Source: Planobispora longispora (GTDB taxonomy: Bacteria > Actinomycetota > Actinomycetes > Streptosporangiales > Streptosporangiaceae). From it: a stretch of 64,000 nucleotides of DNA. Position 1 is the stretch's first letter. The number at the start of each line of letters is the position of its first letter. Shown piece after piece: positions 44,276-52,124 of the stretch. The notes beneath the pieces are model-generated. The model was not told where the DNA came from. It saw nothing but the letters and a program-made list of their open reading frames with translations, and ran no database searches. The translations under genes were made by a program, and so were the position numbers. The DNA lies in contig NZ_BOOH01000009.1 of assembly GCF_016863135.1 (NCBI RefSeq), positions 1-64,000 on the forward strand. The letters are read 5' to 3'.

Positions 44276-45259
44276 GTGCTATCGATGATCACGCAGACCC
44301 CGGCGCCCAGCGTCGTGCTGGACGGCGCGGACACCGCCGGAGTGCGCGGGGCGGTGCTCGCGGCGCGCTCGTGCGGCGGCCGCGTGGTGGACGACCCCAT
44401 GACGCTGGCCGCGGCCCGGAACTCCTCCGACCTGCTGCCCCCGACGCTGCGCCGTGTCCTGCGCGAGTTCCGCAGGCACTCCGGCCCGACGGGATCGCTG
44501 CTCGTGCGCGGGATGCCGGTCGACGAGACCCTGCTGCCCGCGACCCCCACGGCGGACGGTTCCGTGCAGCGCTCGCTGAGCGACCCCGCCACGATGCTCC
44601 TGCTCGTCGCGTGCGCGCTCGGCGACCCGATCGCCTTCCGCGCGGAGAAGTCCGGCGCGCTGGTGCAGGACGTCGTCCCCGTGCCGGGCAAGGAGGAGTT
44701 CCAGGGCAACGCCGGCTCGGTCATGTTGTCCTTCCACAACGAGAACGCCTTCCACGAGCACCGGCCCGACTACGTCATGCTCCTGTGCCTGCGGCCCGAC
44801 CACGACCGCGTCGCGGGCCTGCGCACCGCCTGCTCGCGTGAGGTCCTCCCCCTGCTGACGGAGGAGACGCGGCGGGCGCTGTTCCTGCCGGAGTTCGTCA
44901 CCGAGGCTCCCCCCTCGTTCGGCGCGAACCGCGACGCCACCTTCCCGCACGGCGTGCTCTCCGGCGCCCCGGAAGATCCCGACATGCGGGTCGACCTCGC
45001 CGCCACCACGCCGCTGACGCCGCGTGCCGAGGCCGCGCTGGCCGAGCTCGGCGAGGTGTTCGACCGGAGCGCGCAGAGCGTACGGCTGCTCCCCGGGGAC
45101 CTCGTCATCGTCGACAACCGGGTCACCGTGCACGGGCGCACCGCCTTCCAGCCGCGTTACGACGGCCGTGACCGCTGGCTCCAGCGCACGTTCGTCGCCG
45201 TGAACCTGCGCAGGTCACGGGACCACCGTCCCGCCGACGGCCACGTCCTGGAACGCTAG
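44276..45259 (+). CDS. Fe(II)/2-oxoglutarate oxygenase, AsnO/VioC-like
   Basis: A 327-aa clavaminate-synthase-like oxygenase. Metal ligands H154 and E156 in FHNENAF and H286 in VTVHGRTAF; 2-oxoglutarate Arg R304 in LQRTF. These positions nearly match the asparagine oxygenase AsnO. Known relatives hydroxylate free Asn, Arg or Lys at C3 or C4. GTG 44276 has GGTGGA 5 nt upstream; ATG 44285 is the alternative. A direct repeat TCAGTGAATGTG lies upstream at 44235 and 44250. It probably hydroxylates an amino-acid building block of the cluster product. Confidence 0.88.
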   Translation: MLSMITQTPAPSVVLDGADTAGVRGAVLAARSCGGRVVDDPMTLAAARNSSDLLPPTLRRVLREFRRHSGPTGSLLVRGMPVDETLLPATPTADGSVQRSLSDPATMLLLVACALGDPIAFRAEKSGALVQDVVPVPGKEEFQGNAGSVMLSFHNENAFHEHRPDYVMLLCLRPDHDRVAGLRTACSREVLPLLTEETRRALFLPEFVTEAPPSFGANRDATFPHGVLSGAPEDPDMRVDLAATTPLTPRAEAALAELGEVFDRSAQSVRLLPGDLVIVDNRVTVHGRTAFQPRYDGRDRWLQRTFVAVNLRRSRDHRPADGHVLER

Positions 45260-45324
45260 GCGTCCTGCGGGACGGACCGGAGCGGGTCGGGCTGGAGCGC
45301 GGCCCGGACGGGCGGTGCGGCAAG

Positions 45325-45349
45325 GGCCGGTCTCCGCGGGAGACCGGCC
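45325..45349. terminator. bidirectional stem-loop between converging cluster genes
   Basis: Perfect 11-bp arms GGCCGGTCTCC and GGAGACCGGCC with loop GCG. It abuts the stop of the FAD protein gene and serves both converging transcripts. Confidence 0.75.
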
Positions 45350-47328
45350 TACGCCGCACGCCCGCCGCCCGCGTATCCACGCCCGTGCTCATGCGCCGGA
45401 CGCAGCACGTGTTCCTGCGCCGAGCGCAGCCCGTGTTCCTGTACCTGCTGCGGCGCGTGTTCCCGCGCGCCGAGGAAGCGGAGCACCTCCCGGGCGAGCC
45501 GGTCGTTCTGCCGGAACGACGGCGCGTTGGTGCGGGGCCGGGCGAACGTCGCGAACTGCCGGATGTTGGTGAAGGGGCCGAGCGCGAAGCGGCGGGGATG
45601 CGGGACGCCGTTCCTGGACAGGACGCGGAAGTCCTCGGGTGAGACGTGCAGCAGCCCGGTGCGGTGCACGTATCCGTCGTCGCCGGCCAGTGTGTGCTCG
45701 GCCGCGTCGCCGCGACGGTACATCGACCGCAGCAGCGGCTCGGTGCACGTGCGCAGGTCGGCGTCGGGCAGCCGCGCCTCGATCAGGGCGGACGCCTCGA
45801 CGGTGTCCGGCGTGTTCGCGCCGCTCGCCCGGTACACGCCCTTCTCCTCGTCGATCTCGACGCACATGCCGGCGCCGACGAACCGGACGACGCCGGCCTC
45901 CGCGAGCGCGAGGAGCTGGCGGGTCCTCGTGCCGGGCGAGCCGCTGCCGAAGTACTCGAAGAAGCTCTGCCACCATCCGTTGAGGTCCTCGACGCGCGAG
46001 CGGACGGGCAGCCCGGCGACGCACTTCAGCAGCGGCATCTGGCCGTACACCGACAGCAGGGCGAGAAAAGCCCCGAGGTCGGCGCTGTGGCGGCGGTCCG
46101 AGCGCCGGTCTATGTCCGCCCTGATGTGGTCGCGGAGGTGTTCCTGCAGCTCGTCGGAGCATGGGAGGTCCAGCCCGCGCAGCGGCCTGTCGAGCGCGGC
46201 GAAGTCCAGGCGGTCCGCCTCGGCGGGGACGGACGCCTCGATCAGGGCGCACATCGGCTCGCCGTCCCAGTCCAGGCCGGCGTAGGCGGCGGCGAACTCC
46301 TCCCACGGGATCGCGACACGGTCCGGGTGGGCGGTGAACAGCTCGTGGTAGTAGCCGTAGGCGATCTCCTTGGCCATGAGCGGCCACAGGTCGGCCCAGA
46401 AGTCGATGCGATCGCGACCGGCGAACCGCGCGTCGACCTCGGGCGCGGAGAAGAAGCGCGGCAGCGGCGCGGGGTCGCCCGCCAGCCGGTAGGAGATCTT
46501 CGAGCGGTACGGCACCCCGCGGCGCGACCCGACGTGCAGCCGGGGCTCCCTGCCGGAGGGGACGTAGCGCAGCCGGCCGTCCTCCCGCTCGACGTACTCG
46601 CCGCCGCGCCCCTCGGTGAGCAGCACCATCAGGTCGATGAACGCGGCCCCCATGCCGCGCATCAGCACGTCCTCACCCGGCCTGAACATCGACAGATCAG
46701 CGTCGGCCGAATAGGCGCACGGCAGGTAGCGCAGGCCGTGGCGGTCGGCGAAGTCGGCGAGGAGCCGATGGTCCTTGCCGGGGACGGCGTCCAGGTGCCC
46801 CATGGTGAGGATCACCACGTCCGCCGTCAGCGGCTCGTCCCGGTCCTCCAGCCATACGCGCTGGCGGGTGCGCGCGCCGCCCTCGATCTGCGCGGCCCGG
46901 GTCGCGTGCACGCGCACGGAGACGTTCGCCGGGCGCTCAGCGACGATCTTGTCGAAGACCCAGCGCAGGTAGCGGCTCTGCACCTGGCGGGTGGCGAACG
47001 TCGTGCACGTGACGTCGGTGCAGGCGCCGTCGGCGGCGGCCCACTCGCTCAGGGACGGCCCCGTGCGGAGCGGCCCCTCCAGGGTCACGGTCTCGTCGGG
47101 GAACATGGTGACGTTCTCGGCCGTGGCGTTCATCCACATCAGCGGCGACTGCTCCGCGCGCCACACCCTCCCGGCGCCCGGTGGATAGGGGTCGACGAGC
47201 TCGATGCTCAGCGGTCGGGTCGGCGGCAGCTCGGCGGCGTTGGCCAGGAGGCGCTCCAGCACTCCCGTCCCCCGGGGCCCCGCGCCCACGATAACGACGA
47301 CGAACGGATCGTTCTGCGTGTTTCTCAT
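45349..47328 (-). CDS. FAD/NAD(P)-binding protein of the biosynthetic cluster
   Basis: A 659-aa protein with an N-terminal dinucleotide fold: VVIVGAGPRGTGVLERLL at 11-28, typical of the FAD/NAD(P)-binding family of large flavoproteins (PF13454-like). WMNATAENVTMFPDE and GAAFIDLMVLLTEGRGG are further conserved-looking segments. The last 30 residues are a His/Gln/Glu-rich repeat tail (QEHGLR, QEHVLR, HEHGRG). The reaction is unknown; within an N-N cluster it may oxidise or cleave the hydrazine intermediate, a role played by an unrelated glycine-oxidase-like protein (Spb39) in s56-p1 synthesis. The ATG has a weak ribosome site. Confidence 0.75.
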   Translation of the reverse strand: MRNTQNDPFVVVIVGAGPRGTGVLERLLANAAELPPTRPLSIELVDPYPPGAGRVWRAEQSPLMWMNATAENVTMFPDETVTLEGPLRTGPSLSEWAAADGACTDVTCTTFATRQVQSRYLRWVFDKIVAERPANVSVRVHATRAAQIEGGARTRQRVWLEDRDEPLTADVVILTMGHLDAVPGKDHRLLADFADRHGLRYLPCAYSADADLSMFRPGEDVLMRGMGAAFIDLMVLLTEGRGGEYVEREDGRLRYVPSGREPRLHVGSRRGVPYRSKISYRLAGDPAPLPRFFSAPEVDARFAGRDRIDFWADLWPLMAKEIAYGYYHELFTAHPDRVAIPWEEFAAAYAGLDWDGEPMCALIEASVPAEADRLDFAALDRPLRGLDLPCSDELQEHLRDHIRADIDRRSDRRHSADLGAFLALLSVYGQMPLLKCVAGLPVRSRVEDLNGWWQSFFEYFGSGSPGTRTRQLLALAEAGVVRFVGAGMCVEIDEEKGVYRASGANTPDTVEASALIEARLPDADLRTCTEPLLRSMYRRGDAAEHTLAGDDGYVHRTGLLHVSPEDFRVLSRNGVPHPRRFALGPFTNIRQFATFARPRTNAPSFRQNDRLAREVLRFLGAREHAPQQVQEHGLRSAQEHVLRPAHEHGRGYAGGGRAA

Positions 47329-47455
47329 TTATGCACCCGGTCCATAGGTCAGGAAATTGTTGACGGCGGCGCCCGGCCCCGGATTTCCGGGGAGGCGATT
47401 CGTTCCGCTCACAACACTGCGCGCCGCGGGGCCCGCGAACCAGGGATACGGAAGT

Positions 47456-47487
47456 CAGCAAGTTGCCCGGCGCCGACAGCTTCCTGC
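47456..47487. promoter_or_regulatory. shared 32-bp cluster element, copy 1
   Basis: Quasi-palindrome with arms CAGCAAGTTGCC and GACAGCTTCCTGC. It shares 25 of 32 positions with the copy at 51976, and the differences fall mostly in the centre. It lies 128 nt upstream of the FAD protein start. This pattern is expected of an operator for a dimeric regulator. Confidence 0.6.
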
Positions 47488-47545
47488 AACCGGCGTGGAT
47501 AAAAGAACGCGTGAAGAAAGAATGAAAGGCGTCGAGAATGACGAG

Positions 47546-47586
47546 AGCCCCCGCCGGAGAGCCTTTCGGCGTGCCCGGCGGGGGCT
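47546..47586 (-). terminator. stem-loop after the questin-oxidase-like gene
   Basis: Perfect 12-bp arms AGCCCCCGCCGG and CCGGCGGGGGCT with a 17-nt loop, just downstream of the questin-oxidase-like stop on the minus strand. Confidence 0.65.
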
Positions 47587-47612
47587 GGAGGGGGAGGGGG
47601 CCGTGCGGCCGG

Positions 47613-48662
47613 TCAGCGGCTGAGGAGCAGCCGGACGCGGGTCGCCGCGGCCAGCGCGTCCGGGTTCCCGGTGCGCGTGAAGACCTCGGCCGCGGTGTCG
47701 GTGAACTTGAGCACGTGCTCGTCCCCGTGGGCGACGGCCGCCGCCATCACGTCGTGCAGGGCGTCGGGGCCCGCGGGCGCGTCCGGCAGGCTGTCCCGCG
47801 GCGCGGCCCGCACCGGCTCGAACGCCGCCTGCACCCCGGCGCAGGCGGACCAGATGGCCGACAGGCTCGGCACCCACAGCTCGCGGGGCAGCGCGGGCAG
47901 CGTGTGCAGCACGGCGTTCGGCGCGGTCGCGGTGTGCACGAGGATCACCGGGCTCGCGTGCCCGTGGCTGAGATAGCGCAGCGTCGCGGCGTCCACCAGG
48001 GCTTCCAGCCGCGCCGGGACGTCGTCCGGGGTGAGCGCGGGCCGCAGCGCGGCGACCGCGTCCGGCCAGCCGGGCAGGCCGGGAAGCTGGCCGAGGCGGG
48101 TCCTGACCGGCCCGTCCTGGGAGGGGACCCGCGGAATGTTCTCCATGGCCTCGCCGGGGTCCAGGTCGCCACCGGGTTCGGCGGTCACCGGCATGCGCAG
48201 CGAGCGCGCCCCCCAGAAGGCCAGGCCCTGGGCCAGTTCGGCCGCCGCCGGCGCGTTCCGCTCGTCGGTCAGCAGGGTGCGCACGGCGTGGGAGACCCTG
48301 ATGACCGCGTGGGTGGTGCCCGCGAGGATGCCGGGGAGCAGCCGGGGCCACCAGACCGCCAGCACCTCGCGCCACGGCCGTTCGGCGACCTGGCGGGTGA
48401 AGTACTCGGCCCAGTCGCCCACGCGGTCGCCGTCGCCCAGCGCCTCCCGCCAGTTCGCGTCGCGGATCGGGTCGCCGGCGGACGGCAGGTCGTCGAGGCG
48501 GCGGGCGTAGGCGTCGATCCAGCGGTGCACGCCGTCCTCGTGGCCGCGCCGGACCAGCACCTCGACGGCCATCGGCCCGTGGTTGGTGAGCCGGCTCTCC
48601 CCCCATTCGGGGCCGGTGCCCCGGAACCGTTCGTACGCCTCGTTCAGGATTGCGCTGCTCAT
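47613..48662 (-). CDS. questin-oxidase-like (DUF4243) protein
   Basis: A 349-aa protein resembling the questin oxidase family: N-terminal LNEAYERFRGTGPEW and NHGPMAVEVLVRRG, and the central THAVIRVSHAVR with repeated His. In fungi such proteins carry out Baeyer-Villiger-like ring opening in GedK/AflY-type pathways; bacterial members are mostly uncharacterised. ATG 48662 has GGGAG upstream. It is divergent from the ATP-grasp gene and oriented with the FAD gene. It may be a tailoring oxidase; that is inference from location only. Confidence 0.72.
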   Translation of the reverse strand: MSSAILNEAYERFRGTGPEWGESRLTNHGPMAVEVLVRRGHEDGVHRWIDAYARRLDDLPSAGDPIRDANWREALGDGDRVGDWAEYFTRQVAERPWREVLAVWWPRLLPGILAGTTHAVIRVSHAVRTLLTDERNAPAAAELAQGLAFWGARSLRMPVTAEPGGDLDPGEAMENIPRVPSQDGPVRTRLGQLPGLPGWPDAVAALRPALTPDDVPARLEALVDAATLRYLSHGHASPVILVHTATAPNAVLHTLPALPRELWVPSLSAIWSACAGVQAAFEPVRAAPRDSLPDAPAGPDALHDVMAAAVAHGDEHVLKFTDTAAEVFTRTGNPDALAAATRVRLLLSR

Positions 48663-49197
48663 CGTCGTCTCCCGAGGATCGTGCCGGGCCACCACCGCGA
48701 GGACGCCGCTCGCGCCCCCGGTCCGCAGGAAAGCCTAACCCCGGTGCGCGTCGGCAGGCACTCCCGGATTCGCCCCCGGTGTCCGGAATGATGACCAAAG
48801 CACAATCGAAGAAGACACCCGTGACGGGAGCGTATTGACTGGACGCAGGGCAGAGGAGATGGTCTGATGCGCGAAAGCGTGACCGATGGCATCGAATTTC
48901 ACGAAGCCCGCCCGGTCGCGCCATTCATCGATGCCGGCCACGCCGTTCGCGCGTCCGTTTCCGTACGGCGGGGGCCGGTGAACCGCGCCCCCCGCCCGTC
49001 GCGGCGGTCGCGCCCTCCCGTTTCCGGTTCTGATCCCGGTTCCGTCTCGACGGGATTCCCCGGCCGGAGCGCCGGTCCGGATTCCGCCGGTCGTCGTCCG
49101 CGACCCGGCGGGACCGGTGGGGGATGCCCTCCGGCGCGTTCCCTCGCCCTGAGCACTATCCACCACCGGCTGACACCTGTTCAGGGAATCGGACATC
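48663..49197. other. divergent promoter region inside the cluster
   Basis: 535 bp between the questin-oxidase-like and ATP-grasp genes. No gene is supported: the small frame from 48867 lacks a ribosome site and family features. It should carry promoters in both directions; TATTGACT near 48834 is -35-like on the plus strand. A degenerate GCAGGAAAGCC at 48726 vaguely recalls half of the shared cluster element. No iron box is seen. Confidence 0.4.
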
Positions 49198-50571
49198 ATG
49201 ACCACTGACACGAACTCGTCCCGCCCGCCCGCCATCCTGTTCATGGGCGACATGGTGATCGTCGCCAGGCAGCTCCGGCTCATCACCGAGGCGCACCGCC
49301 GGGGATACGCCCCGCTGCTGGTCGTCACGCCCGACACCGACCCCGGCGAACTCGCGGCCTGCCGCGCCGACGCCGCGCACCCCCTGTCGCTGCTGGCGGA
49401 CGTCGTCAACGTCGCCGAGCCGAAGGTCGACCTGGTGGTGCCCGCCGTCCAGCCGCTCCTGCGACGCTACGACGTGCGCGGCGTACTGTGCATCGGGGAC
49501 CTCTTCGTGGAGCCCGTGGGCATGGTCGCCGCCTGCCTGAACCTGCCGGGCGCGGGGGCGGGCGCCAGCCGCACCAGCCGCAACAAGCTGCTGCAGCGCA
49601 CGACCGTTCCGCACCTGTCACCGGATTTCCGCGTGGTCACCCCCGGGGAGCGGGAGGGCTTCCCCGTCGACGGCATCTCGTTCCCCGTCGTCGTCAAGCC
49701 GGTCGGGCGCTTCTCCAGCCTCGGCGTGCGCCAGGTGAAGAACCCCGAGGACCTTCCCGCGATCCTCGCGACCTACCCCGAGGACGAGACGGTGCTCGTC
49801 GAGAGCCGCGTGGTCGGGCCCGAGTTCTCCGTCGAGGCCCTCACCCAGAACGGCGAGGTCATCTGGGCGGGCGTCACCGGCAAGGCCACCAACGAGTCCA
49901 CCGGCGTCTTCTTCACCGAGATGGGCCACACCTCGCCCGCGCGGCTGCCGGAGGAGGACGTCAGGGCCCTGCTGGACGCCAACGCCGAGGTGTTGCGCCG
50001 CATCGGCTTCGGCGACGGCATCACCCACGCCGAGTTCCGGCTCTCGGAGGGGCGCGCGGTGCTGATGGAGGTGGCCACGCGCCTGCCGGGCGACGGCATC
50101 ACCTTCCTGTGGCACCTCGCCACCGGGCAGCCGCTGGAGCCCGTCATGATCGACCTCGCCCTGGGCGAGCCCGCCTCCTACCCGGCCCCCCGCCGCCGGG
50201 CCTACCAGGTCTACCTGGAGCACCCGTACGGCAGCCTGCTCGACGTGACGAGCACCGGGGCCCCGGTGTCCTGGGTGTCGGTCGACAACGACTGGCCGGT
50301 CTTCGAGCCGGTCGCCGGCGACGCGCCCCCGCGCGACCACGCCGTCCTGGTCACCCAGCGGCCGGGAGCCGTGCTCGGCCCGCAGACCGACTCCGAGGCG
50401 CGTTCGGTCTCCGTCATCTTCGACGCCCCCCTGGACGCGCCGGCGGACGGCCTCGCAGACGAGTACACCGCCGCGGTGACGATCAGAGTGGCGGACGCGG
50501 CCCCCGCCGAGGACGGGGCGACCGAGAGCGGGGCGGGCCGGGCGCTCGCGGACGCCGGGAGCCGTTCGTGA
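49198..50571 (+). CDS. ATP-grasp ligase
   Basis: A 457-aa ATP-grasp carboxylate-amine ligase. N-terminal Rossmann-like part AILFMGDMVIVARQL; ATP-lysine strand PVVVKPVGRFSSLGV; acceptor/Mg region HAEFRLSEG then VLMEVATRLPGD. The last 60 residues are an acidic, low-complexity tail. Such enzymes form peptide bonds in small NRPS-free pathways by acyl-phosphate. It overlaps the next gene as GTGA, so the two probably act in sequence. Substrates are unknown; a hydroxylated or hydrazino amino acid from this cluster is the natural candidate. Confidence 0.88.
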   Translation: MTTDTNSSRPPAILFMGDMVIVARQLRLITEAHRRGYAPLLVVTPDTDPGELAACRADAAHPLSLLADVVNVAEPKVDLVVPAVQPLLRRYDVRGVLCIGDLFVEPVGMVAACLNLPGAGAGASRTSRNKLLQRTTVPHLSPDFRVVTPGEREGFPVDGISFPVVVKPVGRFSSLGVRQVKNPEDLPAILATYPEDETVLVESRVVGPEFSVEALTQNGEVIWAGVTGKATNESTGVFFTEMGHTSPARLPEEDVRALLDANAEVLRRIGFGDGITHAEFRLSEGRAVLMEVATRLPGDGITFLWHLATGQPLEPVMIDLALGEPASYPAPRRRAYQVYLEHPYGSLLDVTSTGAPVSWVSVDNDWPVFEPVAGDAPPRDHAVLVTQRPGAVLGPQTDSEARSVSVIFDAPLDAPADGLADEYTAAVTIRVADAAPAEDGATESGAGRALADAGSRS

Positions 50572-51806
50572 GCGACGCCCCGGCCCCGGCCCCGGCCCCG
50601 GTCCAGGTCCCGGCCTTCGCCGACGTGACGGGCGGCATGGACCCCGCGCGCTGGGACGCGCTCGCCCGGGACCATTTCTACTCGTCGGTCAACTGGCTGC
50701 GCTTCTGCGCGGGGGACGGCGGCATCACCACCGGCGGCCTGCACCTGGAGGCGCCGGGCGCCGGAACGGTCGGCGTTCCGGTGACGGCCGTGCGCTCGAT
50801 CGGCAACCCCTTCTACCAGTGGGACCGCATCCTCGGCGAGGCGGGACTCCCGTCGCCGGGCCCGAGCGGGCTGCTCGTCGGCGCGCACCGGGGATACCAG
50901 GCGAACATCCTCGCCTCGCCGGGCATCTCCCGCGAGCAGGCCGCCAAGGAGCTCCTGTGCGGCCTGGAGGACCTCGCCGGCGAGCTCGCCGCCGCGGGCG
51001 CCGCGGGACCGCTCCCGGCCGGCGCCTCCGGCGGCCGGGACGCGGGGGCCGTCCCCACCGTCGCGATGTTCCTCTCCACGCCGGACGTCGTCGCGCTGCG
51101 GGCCGCCGGGGTGCGGGCCATGCCGGTGGCGCTCCAGCCGGACGCCTGGATCCCCCTGCCCGAGGGCGGCGGCTGGGACGAGTGGATGCGCTCGCTGCCC
51201 TCCAAGCGGCGGGCCGACATCGTCCGCAGGGACCGCAGGAACTTCCTGGAGGCCGGCTACGAGGTCGTCCACACCACGCTCGGCGAGTGCGGCCCGCAGG
51301 CCGCCCGGCTGCTGGCGTGCACCGAGCGCCGGTACGGCCACGACGCCGACGTCGAGGAGCTGGCGGAGTCCATCCGCATCCAGGCCGAGGCGCTCGGCGC
51401 GGACGCCCGGGTGCTGCTGCTGAGCCGCCCCGGGGAGGATCCCGTCGGGTACTGCCTCTACTACATGTGGGGCGACACCCTGTACCTGCGCGCGGCGGGG
51501 TTCGACTACGACCGGCTCGCCGGGGCCGCCGAGTACTTCAACCTCGTGTACTACATCCCCCTGATCATCGCCTGCGAGAACGGCCTGCGCTGGCTGCACG
51601 CCGGCATCGAGGCCGCGGAGGCCAAGGTGCTGCGCGGCGCGGAGCTGCGCCCGCTGTGGATGCTGGACCTGTCGCGCGACAGCGTGCTCGCCGGTCGCGA
51701 CGACGACGTGCGCGCCCACAACGCGGGCCTCGTGGCCCGCTGGGGCGAGGCGTCCCCGGCGATCGCCAAGGCGCTGGTGCGCGACCTGTGGGAGCCGTTC
51801 TGCTGA
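50568..51806 (+). CDS. FemAB/GNAT-like acyl- or aminoacyl-transferase
   Basis: A 412-aa protein with an Ala/Pro start and a C-terminal GNAT-like domain of the Acetyltransf_6/FemAB-like type: SLPSKRRADIVRRDRRNF at about residue 208, then VGYCLYYMWGDTLYLRAAGFD and the helix region GLRWLHAGIEAAEAKVLRGAE. These enzymes transfer acyl or aminoacyl groups to amines, some with tRNA as donor. GTG 50568 is coupled to the ATP-grasp gene. Together the pair could make two amide bonds without an NRPS. Which donor is used is unknown. Confidence 0.78.
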   Translation: MSDAPAPAPAPVQVPAFADVTGGMDPARWDALARDHFYSSVNWLRFCAGDGGITTGGLHLEAPGAGTVGVPVTAVRSIGNPFYQWDRILGEAGLPSPGPSGLLVGAHRGYQANILASPGISREQAAKELLCGLEDLAGELAAAGAAGPLPAGASGGRDAGAVPTVAMFLSTPDVVALRAAGVRAMPVALQPDAWIPLPEGGGWDEWMRSLPSKRRADIVRRDRRNFLEAGYEVVHTTLGECGPQAARLLACTERRYGHDADVEELAESIRIQAEALGADARVLLLSRPGEDPVGYCLYYMWGDTLYLRAAGFDYDRLAGAAEYFNLVYYIPLIIACENGLRWLHAGIEAAEAKVLRGAELRPLWMLDLSRDSVLAGRDDDVRAHNAGLVARWGEASPAIAKALVRDLWEPFC

Positions 51807-51877
51807 CACCCTGATCCCCGGCGCGCGTCCCGCGCGGCGCCGACGGCGCGGGAAACCGCGTGAAGTCGATGTGAAGT

Positions 51878-51914
51878 GAAGAAGTCCCGTGGCCGGCGGC
51901 CACGGGACTTCTTC
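51878..51914. terminator. perfect 17-bp stem-loop after the transferase gene
   Basis: Exactly complementary 17-nt arms (51878-51894 and 51898-51914) with loop GGC, beginning GAAGAAGTCCCG. No T-run. It ends the ATP-grasp/transferase operon. Confidence 0.75.
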
Positions 51915-51975
51915 GTGTCCGGAGGCGTGCCGGTGCTCCCGCGCGCCGCCCGGGGCCGTCACGCCCGGCGGCAGG

Positions 51976-52007
51976 CAGCAAGCTGCCAGGGCGGGGCAGC
52001 TTCCTGC
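51976..52007. promoter_or_regulatory. shared 32-bp cluster element, copy 2
   Basis: Same element as at 47456, with better symmetry: arms CAGCAAGCTGCC and GGCAGCTTCCTG pair at 11 of 12 positions. It lies 117 nt upstream of the MFS gene start. It could also fold as RNA, but the sharing with the FAD gene promoter argues for a protein-binding site. Confidence 0.6.
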
Positions 52008-52124
52008 CTCCGTTCTTTCTGTTCCGAGGCCCGCGGAAAGCGCAGAGTTGTTCCTGTCAGAACGAACTCCGGGGCCGATGAGAACCCATAGGGTCGGCCG
52101 CCACGATTCTAAGGGAACTTATTC

